DNA from: Daldinia sp. FL1419
Taxonomy: Eukaryota > Ascomycota > Sordariomycetes > Xylariales > Hypoxylaceae
Direction of reading: 5' to 3'
Assembly (NCBI GenBank): GCA_025201765.1
Contig: MU623364.1
Span: 124,001 to 188,000, forward strand
DNA: 64,000 nucleotides
Shown in pieces: positions 12,181-23,514 of the stretch. The notes below the pieces were generated by a model. That model searched no databases, was not told the origin of the DNA, and saw only the letters and a program-made list of their open reading frames with translations. Within the stretch, counting starts at the first letter, position 1, and the number at the start of each line of letters is the position of its first letter. Both the position numbers and the translations under genes were made by a program.

Positions 12181-12747
12181 TTACGCCACGCCGTAAATGG
12201 TATCGGGAGTGATCGTGAAGTTCATAACTGGGCCCACGAATTGGTTGTACGCCGCCACAGCCTTTCCAGTATAGTTCCACCATGTCGATGGACTCTCTAG
12301 GTCGGTGAACTTCACGCTCACTTGGATCTGAGGCCTGTGCGATGTTCCGTTAGTAGTGCCGTTGCTCGGGAGAAGTTTCGCAAGGACTAAGTAGTCGGTT
12401 TCGGTTTCCTCAAGTGCCGTGCATGCCCTGTAGTTGGCGCCCTCGCCTTCTCCGCTACAATAAGCCTTAAAGGAAGGTCTGGCTGGCTTTGACGTAGAGC
12501 TTGCGTCGCCGGTCACGTTAAAGTCTAGACATCATAGTAAGCAAGAGACGGGGAAAAAAAAAAAAAAAGAGAGTTGAAATATATCAAAAGTAATCAGGGA
12601 CTTACCATAATAACAGTCCCTGGCACAACCGGCACTCCATCCTGTGACAGACCATTTCCAGGGCGCGGAAGCAGCAGCAATGTGCATGATTCCAGCGGAC
12701 GCGGAGCCAACACCGGCCGCCGTGGTTAAGAGAGAAGAAATACGCAT
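12181..12747 (-). CDS. Small secreted cysteine-containing glycoprotein (effector-like)
   Basis: Function unknown. Two exons (12747-12606 and 12524-12181) join to 161 aa. The first ~20 residues (MRISSLLTTAAGVGSASA) look like a signal peptide. The mature part has four cysteines (CARDC, AYC, RAC), enough for two disulfides, and five N-glycosylation sequons (NVT, NGT twice, NYT, NFT). There is no transmembrane segment or GPI signal. The intron carries a long pyrimidine tract. The pattern WSxxGWSAGCARDCYYDFNV then PSFKAYCSG resembles a widespread group of small secreted ascomycete proteins that have no assigned role; this is recollection, not a search. The gene stands alone, with about 1.4 kb and 2.4 kb of empty DNA on either side, as is common for host- or competitor-facing secreted proteins. 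Both exons are needed to keep the cysteines in frame. Confidence 0.78.
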
Positions 12748-15143
12748 CTTGACGACTATTAAGTAAAGAGACTAAATAAGCTAATTAAGTCTATGTAAAT
12801 TAGGTTTATCAATCGAGTTGACGTAGATGGAAGGAAGTTGATTTGACGAAGCCTTCTTTAACGTAAGAGGTATGTGAGAGGTACCTAATCTATTAAAAGG
12901 AGTATACTTTAGAAGGAGGGCCTGGACTTTTTAAATAATGTAGCAGAATTAAACAGATCCATCTAAATCGAACCAAAACCAACGTAACAACGATACTAAG
13001 CTTTTGTCGAAACGTGACAAGACATTCTTAGTCCCTATGGGATTGTTTCTTTACAAGGACCATTGTGAACTACATTATGGACCTGACTAACTTGTACAAG
13101 GTTACAAATAATATGGAGAATGTCAGTCAATATCCCTGTGGTTCCTGGTCGATCAAAGAGATTTTAAGGTGCGTCATTGGAGAAGGACAAAAGCCAAGCG
13201 CGATCGCGCTAGGTTATTATTATCCCTCCACTGCAGATCGCTTCGTAATGGGCGGATTCGCACCGAAAAGGCGAAATAAAAGGGGAAACACCTGAGCTCC
13301 TTCAGGGGATAAAAGATACTTTTGAAATGCGAAAGGGGTAAGTTGCACAAGGGTACTCTTTCCGCCTAACTTAACTACCGTTAGTCTCCGAGTTACAAAA
13401 TAGTTACTTCTGCCGTGTACATTTCCTAAATCGATCAACTCGCGGGACAACGCAGGTTAATTCCGTTTATTGCTCTTAGATCTCTTGGATCCATGCAGTC
13501 CTCGAGTATTATTTTTTCTATCATTACCTAGGTACATACATACATAGTATGCGGTAACTTCGATAAAATCCGTAGTTAGTTACTTTTGGTTAGTATTTTG
13601 AGAAGAGTAGGCTTGTTGGTGAATTGAGGTAGGATAACACTTCCCTATACGATCCAGAACGTGCGTATCTAGTACGTATCGCCCTACTAGAATACGATGC
13701 TGCTAGCGAATTATATTGGATACCTCTACGTAAATGCGCTTGTTTAAGCATCTAACATGACGTACAATCTTAGTAATACCTACTTGTATAATACTGCTCA
13801 AGTACGATGGTTGCTTCTATGACTTGGCATAGTGTTATTAATAGTGAAACAACAAGATAAACAAACCAAATGTCCAAGCACTTACGGTATTTGGCTTCTT
13901 TTGCGTAAGGTTACCCGGATGGCCCCGAGATTTGACTGGGGACACGTCTATATTGATATCTAACGGCATTTGATATTAACCCTATTACTGCGAGATGAAA
14001 GCGTCTGGACAACATCCTGTAGCAAGCTTCCGGCTTGCGGCTTGCGGCCGATGGTACGGTCAAGTATAACAACTTAGATCCCTTGGGAGGAAAAATTAGT
14101 TAGTGTCCCGTTCCTAGGTGGCAACTTATCTCACTCACCTTAGTCGTATTCGTAGTTAGACGGCAGAGGGAGAATCAAGGCCCCAAGATATTGAAGGCGA
14201 GTGTATCCTTCACGGCTTAACCTCGAGTACAACTCAACACCAATTCGACCCGGAAATTTACAAGTCTACTTATATACCAATAGAATTGAGCAAGGCTCCT
14301 TAGTTACACAATTATCTTTATTTTGTAGAGAACGTTTGAATCATTCAAACATTGATAATGACCATGATTGGCGTGAAACTTCCAGCGATTGAAAGGAACC
14401 CTGTCGTTCTTGGTACGAAGCAAATCGGAAGAGATAAAGACTAAGCATTCACCCTTTGAATCCAAAGCCTATTGGTCTGGTTTTGACGAAAAGCGCTGCT
14501 AAGACATGTCCGCATTTCGTAGAGCTGCTTATAGGATTATATCCGACTGAAAGTGTTCATGGTCCGCTAGCGAGGCGTTTGGTTGCACATTGTTCGGCAG
14601 CGATTCGGAGGCTAAATCTGCGGCCCCCATCTGCTATCCCTTCTCGATACTATTCCCATCTTCAAGATCCTTAGGATACAGGGTCATAAGACCTGAATCG
14701 TCCTACCTATAAGCGTGCTTTATGAGACACGATGTTGGAAACCACTGTGCTCGCCTAAGCGACGGTGCAATAGGGTACATGCTGCATGTGATGTTTTCTT
14801 GTAGTGATACATTGTGTGCATCGAAGACTCCTGTGGGACCTGTATAAGCATAAGCTTACTCGCTCTAGGAGCAAACTAGCAATATTCTTGACATCGGCTT
14901 GGGAGCTACGATGGACCTGTCCGTATGACAGAGACGTCTTTGTACCCGCAATCTTGTCGGTAGACATGAAATATGCCCTCTCATAATGAGTAATACCAAG
15001 AATTTGTATTTGGTCCTATTTTCATCCCACTGTCTCAAGTCCGAGTCCTGCCGATTTCCGGAAGACTTTTTAATGCTCTCTGATGTGGTAGTTGTTAGAT
15101 AACCATTGATAGTATTTCAGTCCTCATCACATGGGAAGAATTA
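12748..15143. other. 2.4 kb gene-less interval
   Basis: AT-rich DNA with TACCTAGGTA at 13525 next to a TACATACATACATA run, and a GGCTTGC repeat near 14030. Frames at 13065-13295, 14201-14392, 14456-14674 and 14755-14967 are short, unsupported and lack splice partners. I see no RNA gene. Confidence 0.5.
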
Positions 15144-15719
15144 TCAGCCGGATTTACTCTGGACGCATAACGCAATGCCACAGAGAGATAAGAGCATCCC
15201 GATCCACGTATCTAATAGCTGATTAGAAAGGATGTAAGTAGATGCCATGGTTGTCTTGACTTACCTCTGCTTATTACCTTTTTGTCAACCCACCAATCAC
15301 CAAGTACTGTGAATAAGAAGGCTAGTGTGTTTACAATTGGGACCGTCAAGCTAAGCTCTAAAGCAAGATGGTTAGCATTTGAAAAGCCTCGATAAATTGA
15401 ATGTAGAACTAATTGACATACCCGCTTGACCGATGAGGAGGAAGAACCAAACACTCCCAGTTAAGTTGATAAGCAGCGGAACAGCATATCTTGGATTCTT
15501 TAACAAGTCAAGGACGGCGAAAAATGCCCCGTATAGTTTACTCTTGACCCAGCTCGCTTTTACGTCGTCCCTTGCCAGGGTCGGGTGAGCCGGTGGATTG
15601 TGGTCTTTGGCCGCGCGGCGAATGAAGGGCGTAGTGAAACCCCAAGCAAGTCCAACGAGTAGAAAGCCAGCCACGTAGTTAATAGTTGGTGGCTGAGATG
15701 AGGGTTGGGAAGAGGACAT
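15144..15719 (-). CDS. TMEM234-family small membrane protein
   Basis: A four-helix membrane protein of the small drug/metabolite-transporter-like fold; the cellular role of the fungal members is not established. Three exons: 15719-15422, 15357-15265 and 15211-15144 give 152 aa, the expected size. Hydrophobic helices appear at about residues 15-32 (YVAGFLLVGLAWGFTTPFIRR), 75-95 (VPLLINLTGSVWFFLLIG), 102-122 (ELSLTVPIVNTLAFLFTVLG) and 132-147 (TWIGMLLSLCGIALCV). The signatures VGxxWGxTxPFIRR, NxxGSVxF and PxxNxxAFxFTxxGD are those of the family. The last exon is just 22 codons and was placed by the RDTWIGM motif. The exon 1 donor GTATGT and exon 2 donor GTAAGT are standard. Confidence 0.88.
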
Positions 15720-17680
15720 CTTGTGCTTAGGATACTACCTAGGTATTGATAATGCCCAATTAATTGCTAAGTCCGGTTGGTGTCGGATAGGTACTATGTA
15801 GTAGTTGGTTGTTATGAGGCATGAATGAATCCAGAATGCATTGAAAGTACCGACCTAGGTTAGATTAATAGGTGCATTACCAATAACTAGGCCAATCAAG
15901 TAGCAAATATTGGAGACTAAAAGTGGAATGTGCCCCATACTTAGGTAATACTCTCCTTCCGTCAAGCGTCAAGCCACACCGTAACTCCTAGAGCTTCGAT
16001 TCAGGTTGAAGGCTTATGTAAATATCGACGGCTTACGATCGTACTTAATTCAATAAAAATCTGACAAACATCTTCGCGTTACCGTTCTACCCTTACACCG
16101 TCATTCATGGGAGATATCTACATAGGTACGTATGAATGAAACGGGAAAAGCCTTTAACTTAAGGGGCTGCAACAGAAGTTTATACGGATCCCCATGAAAA
16201 GTTCTTTTCAACAATAAAATACGAACTAGCATACCTGCAGACCTGTAAGGTATGTACATAGGTATGTGTCGGTCTAGACCGCCGCATAGACAACCCGACC
16301 TTTACGGCAGCCGGCAGCCGGCAGCATTGGGTAGGTAATTAGTCGGTCTATGGTTTGGAGTCTCAGGGACGGCATTAGGCCGCCCCAGTTGATTCGCTTT
16401 TTGCCCACTCAATAACGTACCTATCCTGCATCGTAATTCGAAACTCCTATCTGGGCCCTGATCGTAAATCGCGGTTAGCGGGCGCAACGCTTGCGGGAAT
16501 AGGCATAGTTTGATCATGGAATGGGGCTTTGGTAGCGATTGGGTAGTAATTGATCGCGTTCACGATTTTTCGTAGTCCACATCTTCTCAGGGGTCTCTCT
16601 AGTGTACATGATGTTTGGGTTTGGACAGTGGAGTTCGAGGTGGCCTTTAGGGGAGGCCTGATTAGAATTATCTAGACGCTTCACGGCTTCATAACAACAT
16701 TGTCGACACCGCTGAATTGTTATCGATGCCCAACTACTTTTTCGAGCAAATGCATTTTTCACAGTATGCAGGGGATGTTCTACCATATTTCACCCTTCAA
16801 GTTGTCCGCAACTAGGGGTGACCCCAGAGATAACTATTCGGTGTCGTCGGGTATTACCCTTTCCTTTCTGCTACGGCCCGGCATCGATTTACATGGAGTC
16901 TGTAGCAATACCCAGAATCCCGCCTATGTAACGATGGATATCTTACCATCGGAAAACCACAAATAGTGTTGTCGTCACTTTAGTTTTGAGGCTCAATCGC
17001 GATTTAAGCCGCACTGTGGAGGTCTGTGTGGACCTAAATCCCGGCATTGGGCTGGAGTGTAGAGAATAAGGCTTTCATACACAAGGATCCATACAACCCA
17101 ACCATTTAGACTCAAGAGCTTGTGACGGAGCAGACCGTCCGCTGTCCCTGATAATCATTTCTTGGGACGGACGAATTATACGTCGTGATTGGACCTCAAT
17201 TATAGGTAGTCCGATTCTTAACTTTTCTGGTCAATGTCACAAACCCGGGAGTTCTCGATTTATGCGGTTGTGTACATACGTCGGATCGCAGATTCAGCTC
17301 TGTGAATCTTTTGATATGCTTAAGGGCGGATCAGGATCATCTTTCAACATAGACCTAAATAGTTTGGAGTGGCTTGACTGGTGATTATATGACTCTAAAC
17401 CGCACGGTATCGTTGTCGTCATGACTCGACCGTTTATGCTTTGTTCAAAGTGATAGGTGACTACCTGCATGGAGTATAAGCGTCAGCGGCTTGATATCTC
17501 GTACAGAACGCGGGAAGCAAACTCAAATAAAGTTCGAGGAACTGTGTATAAAGGAGGATTGGATTCCTGGCGAGACTTTTGGCTTCTCACCGCAGTCAAC
17601 AGCACCTTCGACCAAATAACCTGCATAAACTTATTCTGACAGCATCGAGTTTTTAAATTTCACCGTACACAATTATCACC
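15720..17680. other. 2.0 kb gene-less interval upstream of con-6
   Basis: TACCTAGGTA at 15736, a GGCAGCC triplication near 16305-16325, and a few short frames (16514-16786 minus, 16700-16966 plus) that overlap on opposite strands and resemble nothing known. The last few hundred bases are presumably the con-6 promoter and leader; the A-rich context AATTATCACC precedes the start. Confidence 0.5.
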
Positions 17681-18036
17681 ATGCCTACTGAAGCACAGGT
17701 TGCTGGCGGTCACAAGGCCACCTTGAACAACCCCAATGTCAGCCAGGAAGCTAAGGAACATTCCAAGCAAGTTCTCGAAAATGAATTCAACGGTGGACAT
17801 GGTATGTGACCAGTCGCTGCGTGCCCGGTTGGACTACTCTCTAATAAGACCTATAGTACCAAAGTCTGGTGACGATGGTAACAAGAACCCTGGGAATGTT
17901 GCCGGTGGTCTTAAGGCGTAAGTAGTTTAGCCTAACATGGCGGTCAATGGTTAATCAGAGTTGTAGAACAATCAACAATCCAAAAGTCTCCGAGGAAGCT
18001 AAGCAAAGCGCAAAGGACCGTCTCAATGAGATGTAA
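17681..18036 (+). CDS. con-6: Conidiation-specific protein 6 (Con-6)
   Basis: Small, very hydrophilic protein of unknown biochemistry that accumulates during asexual spore formation and is lost at germination. Three exons: 17681-17801, 17857-17917 and 17967-18036 give 83 aa. The protein is two copies of a ~35-residue Con-6 repeat: GGHKATLNNPNVSQEAKEHS and GGLKATINNPKVSEEAKQSA, each followed by a KxxLxE/RLNE helix. Each intron (55 and 49 bp) falls in a comparable place near the repeat joint. Family proteins are normally of this length with exactly two repeats. Expression is expected to be developmental; I did not identify a bristle-type regulator site in the upstream DNA. Confidence 0.95.
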
Positions 18037-19816
18037 GGGGTATTATCAGGTATCTGGTTAGTGGCAGTTATGGATTGCATGTAAGAAGAATATTAGTACG
18101 GTTAAGCGGCTATGAAATTGCGGAGTACATGAGTGCGTACATTAGTTTGAATGTCCTGAATCGAAAGATCGGTTCGATTCCAAATTGTGTCAACATCTAT
18201 TATTGCGGTGAACCCGCCATCCAAAGTTTGATCGTCATCAAGTTGTGCTGTCAGAAGTTGAATACATCAGCTTATGCATTAAAGTTATAACTTTGATCAT
18301 TACCTTGGTAGTCTGGTGTGTGACACTTGGGTGCTAAAATATGCGGGTAGTTCTATTTATGAATATTTTCTATTCAACATCGAACCCGATTGGCCGAAAT
18401 AGCCCATAGCATTCCAAACCGCGTACTATACGCGCTTAAAATCTCAATTAGCATCCTGATCATTACGCATTCTGACGTAGTCTCGATGGCGGTTCGGAAG
18501 TTAGCACCACTTGATTGGGTTGAGACGTCGACAGTTAGCGCAATGATTAGTACAATGATGCCAGGGGTAATAACGAAAACAATTATGCTTCAAATATTCA
18601 TATGTATAAATGAAACAACCTCAATTAGCCTGGATAACCGGCATGTATAAAACATCTGCCATGTACGGGCCGGTATGTAACGGGAGAAAATAACTTCTGG
18701 GTTTTACGGTTAGTTTATCGTATGTAAGGCGGGCACGAAACAATTATAAGATCAGCTGATATGATTCTCGACCTTCGATGCGGGATTGAATCTGAGCCGT
18801 CGGAAAATAACTGTGGTCGCGTCATTTAGGCGTCTCGGCACAGTGCAGAGCCTCGTGGATTGCGCGTATGGGCTGTGCAGGGCAGGCATCAATATTTCCT
18901 GAGAACGGAGAAAAACTCAGCGTCGTACTACATGAAATAATTCAAAGGGATCTCGAGGTCTCCTTTAACAACCAAAGCGATATATATATATCGAGGCATA
19001 ATATATCTGCCTTCCTTTCATCATCTTCTTTAATAACTCAAATATTGAGGCAGAGTTTTAAGAGTGGACGAATAAAAAGTAAGACTATCGAACCAAGGAA
19101 ATACTTCCCTTGCACACGCTACCTAAATCTAGCGCTCCCATTGGCTGCAGACCCACTAAACAAGGCCCCTGTCGTCTTGTGCTCCCTGAAGTCTTAGCAC
19201 AGGGGTTATCTTTTTAGGGAGGCGGGGTTTTCCTTCAGCTGTGGAGTACCCCCGGTAGCACGAGAATTGCTAGAACTGCTACAGCAGTAGGAGCAGGTTC
19301 CAGGTCTTGTTCGACCAACCAAAAGCCCCAACCTCACTATTTTCGTCACCAGCCACTCCAATTGCAGGTCTTTGCCCGCCTCGACTAGGTATGGGTATCT
19401 TTCTAGCCCGGCTGCAAACCTGCAAGTCATTATCCTCTTCTGCATTCTCTTGCTTCCGCTGTCATAGTCTAATTGGGTCTATCTACTTCATAATACTGGA
19501 TGCTTGCTTAATTCTCTCGTTCATTGGTCTCCAAACTAATTTTTCTTATTCTTCTTTTCCAGTCGTTCAACACCGACATTCGCTTTGATTTTCTTATCAG
19601 CAGCCGTGCGTATACGAGGTTTCTAGTCGAGGGTCTTAGTTGGAAGAGTCAACAAAGACCGCCCGCCGAGCAACCGAGAGACAATAATAACTCGTAACCT
19701 TTAAAATCTACGTTTCGGTACTATCGATTGTGTCAATTGGGTCGGAATCGGGAATTTTATTCGACTTTTATGGCCTTCCAATGAGAGCTATCCAATAGCT
19801 TCAACATTTTTGAAAG
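18037..19816. other. 1.8 kb gene-less interval
   Basis: 3' flank of con-6 and the long pyrimidine-rich 5' region of the C2 protein gene. Frames at 18075-18290, 18390-18650 and 18868-19197 carry no recognisable domains and use AT-rich codons. A TATATATATA run lies near 18982. Nothing else seen. Confidence 0.5.
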
Positions 19817-22605
19817 ATGGCTACTAAACCGAAAATGCCTAACCCGTTAAATGGCATGCATACGGCTGGTATATTCTCTGATATGAGCGTTGATGGTCCT
19901 GAGATCGGAACTCTTGTTCTTATTGTTGATCGTGCAAAGAATCTCCCAAACAGGAAGACCATAGGGAAGCAAGATCCCTACTGCGCTGCACGGTTAGCAA
20001 AAGAAGCTAAAAAGACAACTACGGACATCCGAGGTGGCCAGACTCCCAAATGGTGCGTATTTAACCTCTCAAGAGCTACTTACTCGTCTTATCCTAACAT
20101 TCGAACCCTTTGTGTAGGGACCAGGAGCTTCGATTTACAGTCCATGACTCTCCCGACTACTACCAATTAAAATTATCAGTATTCAATGACGACAGGAAGA
20201 CGGAGTTAATAGGCGAGACGTGGATCGATTTACGTGATATAATCGTTCGAGGAGGCGGACAGAGTGACCAGTGGCACAATCTGAATTGTAAAGGCAAATA
20301 CGCCGGCGAAGTCAGAATCGAAACTACATATTACGACAGTCGTCCAAAGACCGAAAAACTAATAGCGAAACCAAATGGTGTAACCCCAACCCCCGACGTA
20401 GAATCCGCCGGCGGATCTCAAAAGACGGTGGTGAAACGACGCCCGTTACCCTCTGACCCCGTCACCGGTCAGCTGCCTTTACTGCCGGTAGCAGATCAAG
20501 TCCATGTTCCGTCCCGGCCTCAGCCAATCCCCCCCTCCTCCCTCGTCCCGAGCCATACGCCATTGCAGGGTGCCGAATACGGTACATCGCCGTCAAGCAG
20601 ACTCGCCGGCCAGCCTGATCAGTATGCTTTAACACACCCTAGCGGGAGCCAGTACTCAACCCCTTCTCATCGAGTAGAGCACCAGCAACATCGTTCACTA
20701 GACAGAAACCATAAAACCCCCCCGCAAGATAGCGAACAAGCACGTTACCCGGACCCTACCTATAGTCGAGCGTATGAACAAGAACTCAGGTCATCTTATG
20801 CTCATGGCCAGCCAGCCTACGAGTCTTCGCCCCCACTCCACCACCCTCGGCAATCTATGGAGCTCGGTGACTGTCCTCCACCTCCACCAGCTCACCGAGT
20901 TAGAAACTCAAGTGTAGGTTCACAGGAACTAGTACCCCGTGGCAGTTTCGACATGTTACAGCATAAAGCTGCTCCACACATGAGACATGATGTCCTAAGA
21001 AGTGAAGCTCATCGATACTCAGTACCTTCGGCGGCGCCGTCGTCTTATCCTGGTCGGCCTACGTACCGTCCGTATGAATCAGCCCCAGACATGCAAAGCA
21101 TTGTGCCATATCGCGAGGCCGACGCCCATCGCCAATCGGCGCGTCATTATTCTTATGACCCACCATACGAAGCCCACCACCGGTCAATGCAACCGACGGT
21201 AGAAGACGTTCCGGAATCCTGGACACCACCGAGTGTTAGATCCCGAGGCAGTGGATCTAGAACGCATCAATACGACGAGCACGAGTATTATCAACCTTCG
21301 AGTTCTGGGGCGTTAACTTTGAGTGGGCGCGGTGGTGCCCCCCCTGGACATTATAGCCCTTCACCTATATCATCTCAAGATCAGTACGACCCTAGTGGTT
21401 ATAACAAGTCACCATCTCCTATGGCTGCCGAAGATTACTCTCAAGCGCTTGCTCTAGTCCCAAGGTACTCGAGGCAGATGGACCACGCTCTAGATTATCC
21501 GAGTGAGCTAGATAATAGTCAAATACACGCGCCAAATGATTATGATGCTCCTCCTGTACCTCCGACACTGGTCCCAGGGGTTGATCCAGCTGTAGCACGT
21601 GAGATCTCGGATCGCGCCCAACAAGAAAGGAAACAAGCGCGTCGGTATACGCAACCACCACCCTCTATGACCATTGCAACCCGGGGTAGGCAGCAAAGCG
21701 AGCCCCCCTCAAATTACGTTATCCAGCATTCCCCTAACGCTCCCCATCCAAGTAGCTCAAGGGCCTATGATAGAAGTCCAGTAAATTATGCTAGTGGGCC
21801 TACCACGCCTGCGGGGCCGCCGCAAACTTCAAGATCCCGGGGGGTCTCTCCGGCTCCCAGTGCCAATCATACAATCAAACGTAAATCGGTCAGCCCGGCG
21901 CCCCCCCCATCCGATGGTCGACGACTGTCTGGGGTACCTTTTGGGCCGGACTCCTATGACGCTCTTAACCCAACCGTAGCGTCAACGAAGGAAGGAGAGT
22001 ATACCAATGCGGATGGAAAGATAGTGACGCCGGATGGGCGAGAAGTTGATCCTTCAGACCACTTACCCATGGACACTTGGGCACCGGAACCAGAGCCAAA
22101 GAAGTCCTTAGAGCCAGTAGAAACGCGATCACGCCCAGTACCTGCTGGCGCGCAGCCAATGCCACCCTCTACCCGCCGGCAACCCCGTACGAGCACTCGG
22201 CCTCAATCGGCAATAGCCGCTCCACCGGCATATATCCCTTCCGATCCCTTACCTCCTGCGAGCACAGGCCGGAACCGCTTACAGAAGAAAGCACACCGTG
22301 CATCAGCTCTACCGGCGCCTATCTCTTCGGGGCCTAGCCCCCTTGGCCCTTCGACTCCTCATCAGCGGAACAGCACACCTCCTCGAGCACTAGTCCGTGC
22401 TAGCACCTTTGATTACGAGAACCACGGCCCTGGTGCCGCTCGCTCAGGATTTGGCGTCGGGCCGCCAATTCCGGCTAAGATCCCAATGATGAGCGGTGGT
22501 TTAGGGCCCTCTCCGGCACGAGGGGACGAAGAATGGGCACTTATGGAAGAAATGAGTAGGATTGACATCGGCACGGGCCGAGCACGACGACATGGGGGAT
22601 ATTGA
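19817..22605 (+). CDS. fic1: C2-domain, proline-rich cytokinesis protein (ingression protein fic1/INN1-like)
   Basis: Expected scaffold at the contractile ring and septum that links membrane to cytokinesis SH3 proteins. Two exons (19817-20052, 20118-22605) give 907 aa. Residues ~28-140 form one C2 domain: GTLVLIVDRAKNLPNRKTIGKQDPYC, then FTVHD, YYQLKLSVFND and ELIGETWIDL, with the intron splitting the PKW-DQEL strand. Residues ~180-900 are disordered, rich in P, S, Y, H and Q, with many PxxP and PPxP stretches (PPPPPAH, PPVPPTLVP, RPVPAGAQPMPP) suited to SH3 partners such as the F-BAR proteins. Downstream lies an ADGKIVTPDGREVDPSDHLP segment, typical of the filamentous-fungus homologues. The yeast proteins are about 270-410 aa; the long tail is usual in moulds. 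The start ATG at 19817 leads straight into the C2 domain. Confidence 0.87.
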
Positions 22606-23514
22606 TGATACGATGGTTTACGAATTCGAGAGAAGGCGTTGTATAATATGTATAATGTGTTTGAAACAAAGGAGGCAAGTAGGTACCGGTTACTTTTTTT
22701 CTGTTTTTTTTCTTTATTCTTTCACCGTTTTATATTTCCCTTTCCTTTTCCAGTCCTCGTCTGGTGTCTTAAGGGAGTGTTTCATTCGAATGCGTTGGAA
22801 GGAGGGGGGATTAATCGCGTCTGGTCGTGATCATATAGACTAGACGAGATATTAAGGAAAGGAAAGGGAAGGATTCGGCGCGTGGAAAATATGAGGAGGG
22901 CCGAATGGGAAATGGTCTAAATCTCCGGTTTTAGACTTCGCTTTCATATGCAAAAAAACCCTAGTCTGGTGTTTTTAGAGGCTAGGAATTTCAGTTGGTA
23001 GAACCATTCTGATAGGTATCCCTGAAATATACGAATGATTCAATAAATCTTTTACATAGGCTTTTCATCGTGCATAATGTCTAATGCTGTAATGTAACCG
23101 AGGACTTAATTCATCGGATGAAACTTGATGATACGCAATATGTTTTCAGATGGAGTTCTTATGCCCAACCAAAAAGAAGGGTCTGATATTATTCACCGAT
23201 TGTGACCAAGGTATACGAAAATCCCTAACTTAATACAAAGCTTCATTTTTTCTGTTTATACTATGCGAGTCTTACAACGCCTAGCGGCGAGTTTTCGTTC
23301 GTTCGTACCCAGATATCAAGTCCGATCCTGAAATGGCCTTAACAATCGAAAAAAGAAAGAAAAAAAGAAAAAAGAAGCCCCCTTCTTCAAGTTTTCCGGC
23401 CCGAAAACGCCATCGCCATGCAAAAAAGAAGTACCACCGTCTCGAGAGTATTTCCTACGCCGCCACTGCCCCTTTTTCCTTTTTTAAGAGCTTCGAAATA
23501 ACTAGGTAGGTACA
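22606..23514. other. Convergent 3' flanks of the C2 protein and UTP15
   Basis: Tail-to-tail intergenic space of 0.9 kb. T- and A-rich tracts at about 22690-22750 and 23350-23390 are plausible 3' untranslated sequence. No open frame of note. Confidence 0.5.

Noticed and set aside
16514..16966. Overlapping frames on both strands that might be a degenerate gene
   Set aside because: No motif, no acceptor/donor pattern, and no repetition elsewhere in the window to suggest a transposon remnant.
18171..18185. GGTTCGATTCC string as a possible tRNA T-loop
   Set aside because: The bases on either side cannot form the 5-bp T-stem, and no matching anticodon or acceptor arms are present.
12748..19816. 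Many 60-110 codon frames in the gene-poor block
   Set aside because: Isolated, AT-rich, often overlapping on both strands, and none extends a known domain through a splice site.
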